From Telmatactis stephensoni (lineage: Eukaryota; Cnidaria; Anthozoa; Actiniaria; Isophelliidae), in the NCBI GenBank assembly GCA_029948255.1, contig JALIZF010001481.1, positions 1 through 64,000 on the forward strand: a DNA stretch of 64,000 nucleotides. The letters are read 5' to 3'. Below, piece by piece: positions 58,017 to 64,000 of the stretch (positions are counted from its first letter, which is position 1; each line of letters begins with the position of its first letter). Both the position numbers and the translations under genes were made by a program. The notes below the pieces were generated by a model. That model was not told the DNA's origin. It was given only the letters and a program-made list of their open reading frames with translations, and did not search any database.

Positions 58017-59368
58017 GTATATGAGGCTTTGCTAGTGACAGGGACTGGAAGAATGGATGACAGAGCTAGTCACTAAAACCCAAAATGACCAAAGACTACT
58101 CAAATGACCCACAACCACCCACCCTGAAAGGTAACACGTAGTTTTCGTACGCAGTTTCATCTTTGAAGAATACATTGACTTTTGGTCTACTCTTGTCTTT
58201 GTCCGACTTTTTGTAAATGGTAATCCATACATTTCTTTGTCAAAATTTTTTTTTTGACGGCTGTATCTCGTTTTACCACCAAATGTCGGTATTTTGCATA
58301 GCTCGATGTGCTCTTTCTGACTATGTGCATGTGTCTTGTTCGGTCTTGTGTTGATTATCGCAGCATGTACACAATTTGTCTGCGCCGTGTCTGTGTTTTT
58401 GGTTTGAAATACATTTGCATATCGAATGCAAGAAATGTTTTGCGATCTCATTCTTCAAAGTTATGTTCAAGCACCGAAATACTGTTACAACTGAGACATA
58501 AGCAGTCTAGCTACCGCTAGTGTGTTGAGGGTAACTATTTAAATCGAAGGCACCCCAGATGGGAAAATATCACGCGTCAAAGTCAGTAAAAAATTAAAAC
58601 AAGGGACCAAAACTTTCGAGTTATATTGTAAGCGCAAAATTGATATATAAGGTAAATTAAGCAGTGGAAGTCATTACTAACACGTTACTGTGTGAACTGG
58701 ATCCGATTAGGGGATTTTGGACTTTTAATAATCGGCGATCATTGAACAATTGGCCATTTTCACCGGAATGTTGTACAGCCGCTTAAGTGATCCCCGCTGC
58801 TTAAGCGATCCCCGCCGCTTAAATGATCATGATTCCCAAATAGCCGGTTAAATGATCCCCACCGCTTAAATGATCCCCAATAGCCGCTTATATGATCCCC
58901 GGAATTTTTTGATTGGGAATACGGATTACTGAACGACAAAAGAAATGTGCAAAATTTCAGTACATTCTTATCAAAATCATTTCCTTCTTTTTAACTCGTG
59001 GATTGCAAATCCACGAGTTATAGTGAGGGGTCGAAATATGCAAATGTGTCACTCACTCACTCGAACATTGTTAAAGTATGCTACTGCGCATGCTCGACGT
59101 GATTGACCGCAGGCCGAAAGTAATGTGAGCTCTGGGTACGAGATTAAAGGAAATATGGGACTCCTGTGTTTTATTCAAATATGCATCGATAGATCGATGA
59201 CATTTACTCGAATTCTTTAGCCGATTGTACGGCGAAACTTGCTTTAGAGAACGATCTAAAAGGCAGTCATGTTCAATACACACGAAAAATTATATACAGA
59301 CGTTGTTTAAAGAAGAAGCTTTTTAGATCATTAAATTCCTAGCATTAGTACAAGCTATTTCAGGAGTA

Positions 59369-60027
59369 ATGCACTAGTCATTTGTTTCCCACACCCCCCG
59401 ACCCCCGGGGATAGTGGGGACATATGGGGAAATTACTAGGGCAATTACGCGAGAATTACGCCACAAATTTCCTCTAGGGGGTAGGGAAATTACAAGATGT
59501 TCGTTCCACTGCCCTACCCCTCTGGGAAAATATCGGGGAATTCTTACCTAGGAGGACTGGGACACATGTGCAGCAGAATCAATATGGCGGCGGGAGACCG
59601 TGAAAAAGGTAATGTAGACTTCGCTTTGTGGTTTTAATTATCGCATTAGCACTATTTGTGGCACACACAAATGGCAAGAACAGTAAAAAAATAAAAGAAG
59701 AACAGCAATCATGTCTAAACTTTTTCTTTATTGGTCGCTTATTCCTGTCTTGTTTCTGTCCAATTCATAATGTTTATTTTGCTCCTTACAGTTCATGTGG
59801 TACACACGAATGGCAAGAACTGTATATTGTGGTAACCTAACATTTCCTTGATGTCTCAGGAGTCCTCTTGAACTAATTACCTTTCTGCAACAGAGGGGTA
59901 GGGGAATTACATCGTCTTGCCTGCTCTAGTCCCCAGTGGAAATACACCTACTTTACAACCATTCAAATGTAATTTCCCTACCCATCCCCGGGGGTCAAGG
60001 GGTGGGGGAAACAAATGACTAGTGCAT
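59369..60027. mobile_element. 659-bp nested inverted-repeat element
   Basis: Ends ATGCACTAGTCATTTGTTTCC and exact complement, followed inward by C-rich/G-rich blocks. Near the middle is an exon-like ATGGCGGCGGGAGACC…AAAAG followed by GTAATG. Confidence 0.65.
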
Positions 60028-60470
60028 AAAACCATCGAAGTACCAAAGCAAGTTTAGACATGACTCACGCAGTAGAATATCGCACTGCAGTCGATAGCCA
60101 GACTTTGTACATCGCTATCAAGCGACAAAAATCTCTTCAAGTGCAACATCAAAGTAATCCAAGCTTTTAGTGTTCGTACTCTATTATCACAAGAGTCAAA
60201 GTAGATAAGTTAAACAAACGAAAACATTTTGAAAGCAGTCGTCCGGGTCGCCGCCGTGAAGGCCTCGAGTCTGCTAGCCGAAAACAGCAACAAAAAGGCG
60301 TATTGAGTTAGTTTAGTGTTTTCTATTGGCTTAGTGTTTTGTAAAGTAATTTCTTTTATATTTATAGCGACAGTTTTGCTACCGAGCACAGAGAGAAGCA
60401 TTTTTGCATTTGTTTTGTAACCACACTCTGACAATAAATATACAAAATTCACCGGTTAAAATCATACAAC

Positions 60471-60541
60471 TTCTGGGTGGCCCAGTGGATGTGCCCTTGG
60501 ATTTACAAGCGAAAGGTCCAGGTTCAAATCCTGGCCAGGCG
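60471..60541 (+). tRNA. tRNA-like (pseudo-tRNA or SINE head)
   Basis: A box TGGCCCAGTGG, B box GGTTCAAATCC, a perfect T stem CCAGG/CCTGG, a TTTACA anticodon-loop-like stretch suggesting valine (TAC), and a run of T after the 3' end as a pol III stop. The acceptor stem pairs poorly (about five of seven) and the D stem is irregular, so a functional tRNA is doubtful; a tRNA-derived SINE is more likely. Confidence 0.4.
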
Positions 60542-61404
60542 GTGAATTTTTTTTTTTCACTTTTTTTCTTTTTGACAGATTTTTTTTCTTTTATAGGTAA
60601 TGACTCTTTCTTCGCTAAAGAAATTATTGATTTATTGATTTTGGATTTTTGTCTTAAAATGAAAACTCGTTATTTTACTAAAAAAAATTTGTTTGGGCTT
60701 CCTGTGGTCATTTCGGTCAATCCACGAGTTACTTCGCCGTTGGCGGTTTGATTGTAAATAGTGGGGTATTGTTATATTAATAATCTTTAAGTCATTCAAC
60801 TGGAAGTACATGTCTATTTTATTACGGCAAAATTAACTCATTCAACCAGAAGTACATGTCTTGACGATTGTGACCTTTGAGTCAGCAGCTGTAGCGTATC
60901 TTTGTGCTATTTTGGTTAGTTTTAGTCAGGATGTTTTTCAAGTTAGAGCAGTGAACGACAAAAACTCTTGAGTCGAAGAATATAGCTGTTGTACAAAACT
61001 AAAATCATTTTTGTCAGAAAAAGTTGTCCGTAAGTAGTTTCATAAATCATCGTGGATGGAACTCGTATTGACACGAATGCGAAAGGATGGTGAATGGGCT
61101 GACTGGATCATTGTATGGGCGATGTCAAATATGCTTCATAGACATCGCATTCCACCAGCGGGAGCGAATCAGTAAACAAGAAAGATTGTTTGGTTAGTTG
61201 TTGCCATGTAGACACACTTACAACGTTTGTAGTCCACAGTCCTGAGGGTCCAGATCCTATTTTTTTTCTCCAGGGATCATTTAAGCGGCGAATGGGGATC
61301 ATTTAAGCAGCGGGGATCATTTAAGCGGCGGGGATCACTTAAGCGGCTGTACATATTTCTTTCATGTATCTTCCATGTATCCGAGAGTGAGAGATCCTTG
61401 TGCA

Positions 61405-61658
61405 CGCTACACCTTATTCCTTTGTTCACACCAATCTCAGGTGTTTCTCAGTGTATTTAGTAAGTGGAGTGTACATGTATATGTTGTGTGAAAAATATTG
61501 AGTTTGAATACTTTCGGACGGTTGGCATAGTACTATGCCAACCGTCCGAAAGTATTCAAACTCAATATTTTTCACACAACATATACATGTACACTCCACT
61601 TACTAAATACACTGAGAAACACCTGAGATTGGTGTGAACAAAGGAATAAGGTGTAGCG
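61405..61658. repeat. Perfect spacerless palindrome, arms of 127 bp
   Basis: Centre between 61531 and 61532 (CATAGT|ACTATG). By reading both arms I find no mismatch or gap. AGAGATCCTT stands in direct orientation just outside each end. Sequence like one arm occurs near 14660-14800 and in the following repeats. Confidence 0.85.
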
Positions 61659-61667
61659 AGAGATCCT

Positions 61668-61915
61668 TATTTACTGTTGAGATTCAATCTGCCAAAAGTA
61701 TTCAAACTCAATAATATTTTTCACAACATATACGCTCTCCACTTACACTGAAAGGAGTGAGTATATAATGGAGTATAAAGTGGGATGATAGTGTGAGATC
61801 CTTCGTTGTGCGCTATTCCAACCTGATGAAAGTATTCAAACTCAATAATATTTTTTTCACGCAACATATACGCTCTCCACTTACACTGAAAGGAGTGTAT
61901 AGTAGGGAATAAAGT
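61668..61915. repeat. Tandem repeat, about 125-bp unit x 2
   Basis: GAGATCCTT, then AAAGTATTCAAACTCAATAA, then ATATACGCTCTCCACTTACA repeated; related to the arm of the adjacent palindrome. Confidence 0.7.
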
Positions 61916-61935
61916 GTGTTGATTTCCTTATACTC

Positions 61936-61941
61936 TTTATT
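61936..61941 (-). promoter_or_regulatory. Poly(A) signal, copy E
   Basis: AATAAA on the gene strand about 225 bp past the stop, same place as in B and C. Confidence 0.5.
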
Positions 61942-62164
61942 ATCAATAATAACATTTACTATTGATGAGAAATATCAACTAGCCTGAGAAAACAGGCGTA
62001 TGTTTCGATCTCTCTCCCCTTGACCCGACTGGATTCAACTTAATTTAACAGTTAACTATTACTGATTTAGCTCAATTTTATCGTATGACATCGCTTTACC
62101 AAATATATGGCAAGGAAGATATTCCTATTTAATTATCTAAGCACATGATCCTTTTCTTTCCTCT

Positions 62165-64000
62165 TCATCCTTGGCACTTTGTTTTCTTTCCTTGGTAAAG
62201 GTCTTCTTTGGTAGCCGTTGCGCACTCCAAATCACTGTAGCGATAGACACGAGATCCACAAGTTGCGCCCTCAGGTAGCCATGGCTTCCAGTATCCTGCT
62301 GCTTTTGCGACTCGCATGGCATTAGGATCGTCCAAGGTATTAAGAGGACGAACACGACTCTTTTTGTAGACTTCCAAGCGTGCGCGAAGGTCGGCAAGGA
62401 TTCCTGGATGCAAATGTTTCACGTCGGTAGTTTCTCTTGGGTCTGCAGCGATGTCGTAAAGGGCCTCTTTTACGAGATCCGTGTAAAGCTTAAATTAAAA
62501 AAAAAATGAATGGTGAAGCTACTTAGGCTCGATTTCCAGCCGCGTGGGGACTCTGGAAAAATCCTTACTCTCTCTATGATAGAAGGTAAGGACTTATTTA
62601 TAAACCCTGCACCGCTAAAAGTCCAGTCTAGATGTTAATGGTAAAGATATGTTATATGCGACCCCAGCTCAGTCAGTAGAGTGACTGAACAGTATTCAGA
62701 AGGTGACATGCTTCAACCCCGTCCGCGGTTCGTTTTTTTCCGATTCACGCTCGACAGACATTTACACAAATAACCAAACACTCGCGCGGGCACTACACAC
62801 TCCAGATTAAGAACCGAAAGAGCGCTCCCTTTGATTTTGTTGGATTAATGGAATGCAAAACGATCTTACATTTTTTCCTCCAGTGCCTGGCTGCAAATGA
62901 CCTCCTTTCTCAGGAGGTACGAACCATGATGCATTTGGAGCATTCTGCACAAGCTTCCAGTTTTTATAACGTAAAGCGCTTCCTAACGTCGGTGGGAAGG
63001 CAGCACCTTCTTGCCTTGGCATGTACTCTTCGTCGATATTTATCAGGATTTCTTCTCTTGGTGAAGGTGCTCCCGAAGAGATCGTGTCCCAAACGTTGAA
63101 TCCATCGACGTTTTCTTTCACTTTTAGACCTGATTGGGAAACGAAATAACACAAGGAATGAACAATCCATTCATACCTTATTTCTTATCGCAAATACGAG
63201 GCATTCGTTGATTGTAATGATAATCATAATAATAATAATAAAACTGCAAAACTACTGTTTTCTCGTTTAGCCAAAGCCTAAAATGGCTTGTATACACCTA
63301 TTTCAATTAATGTTGTCGGCAAAAGCCTACGCGACGCACCCGAAAGGGAGCATGGGTAGAAATTATCAAACTATAAAACCATATGAATATCTGCACAAAA
63401 ATTACAATTCAGCTTGCCTTGACCTTGTACACAAACGAACTGCACTTGCTGATGCTGAAATCAAGACCAAAGCCGAAAAGAGAGTGCAGTTTTGTTACTA
63501 CTCATATTCCTTTACGGTCTAGTCGCGACGGTTGTCGTACGACAACGTTTTTTGATATAGGTGTATTATAGTTTTATCCTTACGTACTAGCTAGCTATAA
63601 GGCCTATAGGAGGCCACAAGCCGTCGTCGTCGTGTAATGAGCATTCACACCGGATAAGAATTTAAAAAGAACGTTTGTGAGGTGGTTTTTGTTTTTGCTG
63701 TTTCCGTGATTGTATCTTACCGGCGAGATTGATGAGGGTCGGGAACCAGTCGGTAGCATGAAGGAGATCATCGCTTACTCGTCCTGGAGTTTTGATCATT
63801 TTACCATGTACAAAGGCCATGGCTCTAACTCCTCCCTCCCATACTTGGATCTTGTACCCTCTTAAAGGATAGTTATAACCTCCAAACTGTGGTATGCCAC
63901 CATTGTCTGATGTAAAGATGATCAAGGTATTGTCCATCATACTGAAATAGAAGGCGCGGTTTTAAGTTAGCTTGCATGACGACTTTTGCGGCCTGAGACA
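62165..64000 (-). CDS. Arylsulfatase B/I/J-like sulfatase, array copy E (5' part beyond right edge)
   Basis: Only the last three coding exons are in the window: exon 5 at 63941-63721, exon 6 at 63129-62870 and exon 7 at 62488-62165. Exons 5 and 6 have the same lengths as in the other copies. Exon 5 reads TSDNGG rather than TTDNGG, which keeps the metal-binding Asp-Asn pair. The tail is yet another version ([15 protein letters not shown]...). Intron contents (SINE in intron 6, MITE in intron 5) match copy D. Exons 1-4 should lie to the right of 64000. Confidence 0.88.
62650..62735 (+). repeat. tRNA-derived SINE in copy E intron 6
   Basis: CCCAGCTCAGTCAGTAGAGTG (A-box-like) then TATTCAGAAGGTGACATG and TTCAACCCCGTCC (B-box-like). 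Best kept of the three copies. Confidence 0.55.
63295..63563. mobile_element. MITE in copy E intron 5
   Basis: Orthologue of the copy D insertion, ends CACCTATTTCAA / TTGATATAGGTG. Confidence 0.7.

Larger units (their letters stand above)
58772..61353. mobile_element. 2.58-kb element with iterated subterminal motifs
   Basis: Ends TGTACAGCCGCTTAAG and exact complement. Inward of each end the motif GCCGCTTAA(A/G)TGATCCCC is repeated, about five times at the left and four at the right (inverted). Such arrays are typical transposase-binding sites. The interior contains a nested inverted-repeat element (59369-60027), a tRNA-like unit (60471-60541) and a repeat shared with 40630-40770. No transposase was recognised. 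Flanking duplication unclear. Confidence 0.65.
52977..62164. other. Intergenic region D-E, transposon-dense
   Basis: After the promoter block of D come the satellite-like array, a fold-back insertion, a 1.45-kb inverted-repeat element, a MITE, a LINE fragment between (CT)n tracts, a 2.58-kb element, a long perfect palindrome and the 3' flank of E. No host gene is recognised. Confidence 0.65.

Noticed and set aside
60471..60541. Functional tRNA-Val gene
   Set aside because: Acceptor and D stems pair too poorly; kept only as a tRNA-like element.
16650..63099. Plus-strand open frames of about 83 codons opposite sulfatase exon 6 in every copy (16650, 22460, 35936, 47239, 62848)
   Set aside because: They are the antisense shadow of a conserved exon; the minus frame has splice sites and family motifs.

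Overview
This is a window of eukaryotic, animal genomic DNA. It is AT-rich, its genes are split by short-to-medium introns with GT/AG borders, and mobile-element debris is abundant. The mix of an ADAMTS-like extracellular-matrix gene, a tandem arylsulfatase array, CR1/L2/Jockey-like LINE fragments, Penelope-type hammerhead sequences and many fold-back MITEs suggests a cnidarian, most likely an anthozoan such as a stony coral. That assignment is inference; no taxon marker is present.

Layout: every recognisable host gene reads on the minus strand. Positions 465-5998 hold nine phase-consistent exons of an ADAMTS-like / THSD4-type gene (TSP1, cysteine-rich, spacer, TSP1); it runs off the left edge. 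A signal-peptide exon pair and one more coding exon (10657 down to 8674) are probably its 5' end, or else a separate small secreted protein. Positions 10.7-15.9 kb are gene-poor and repeat-bearing. From 15956 to the right edge there is a head-to-tail array of five arylsulfatase (ARSB/I/J-like) genes. I call them A (15956-21176), B (21940-29367), C (35486-42573), D (46691-52976) and E (62165 to beyond the right edge, with only the last three exons present). A-D each have the same seven coding exons; exons 1-6 have identical lengths in every copy (265, 87, 218, 215, 221 and 260 nt), and only the last exon varies. All sulfatase catalytic residues, including the CTPTR formylglycine motif, are kept in A-D.

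The spacing between copies (6 to 15 kb) varies because introns and intergenic DNA took up different transposons. Since the copies are paralogous, one copy often serves as the empty site for an insertion in another. This gives unusually firm target-site duplications: 12 bp for a 1.34-kb element upstream of C, TTAA for a 0.82-kb element in C intron 5, and TATA for a MITE in intron 5 of D and E. Intron contents sort the 3' halves into an A/D/E type and a B/C type, so the array is a mosaic of duplication and/or gene conversion.

Other notable structures are a spacerless 127+127 bp perfect palindrome at 61405-61658, a 2.6-kb element with iterated subterminal motifs (58772-61353), a hammerhead-ribozyme core beside D exon 2, a LINE fragment caught between two (CT)n tracts, and a minisatellite that carries the splice acceptor of an ADAMTS-like exon. 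I found no CRISPR array, bacterial operon or viral gene.
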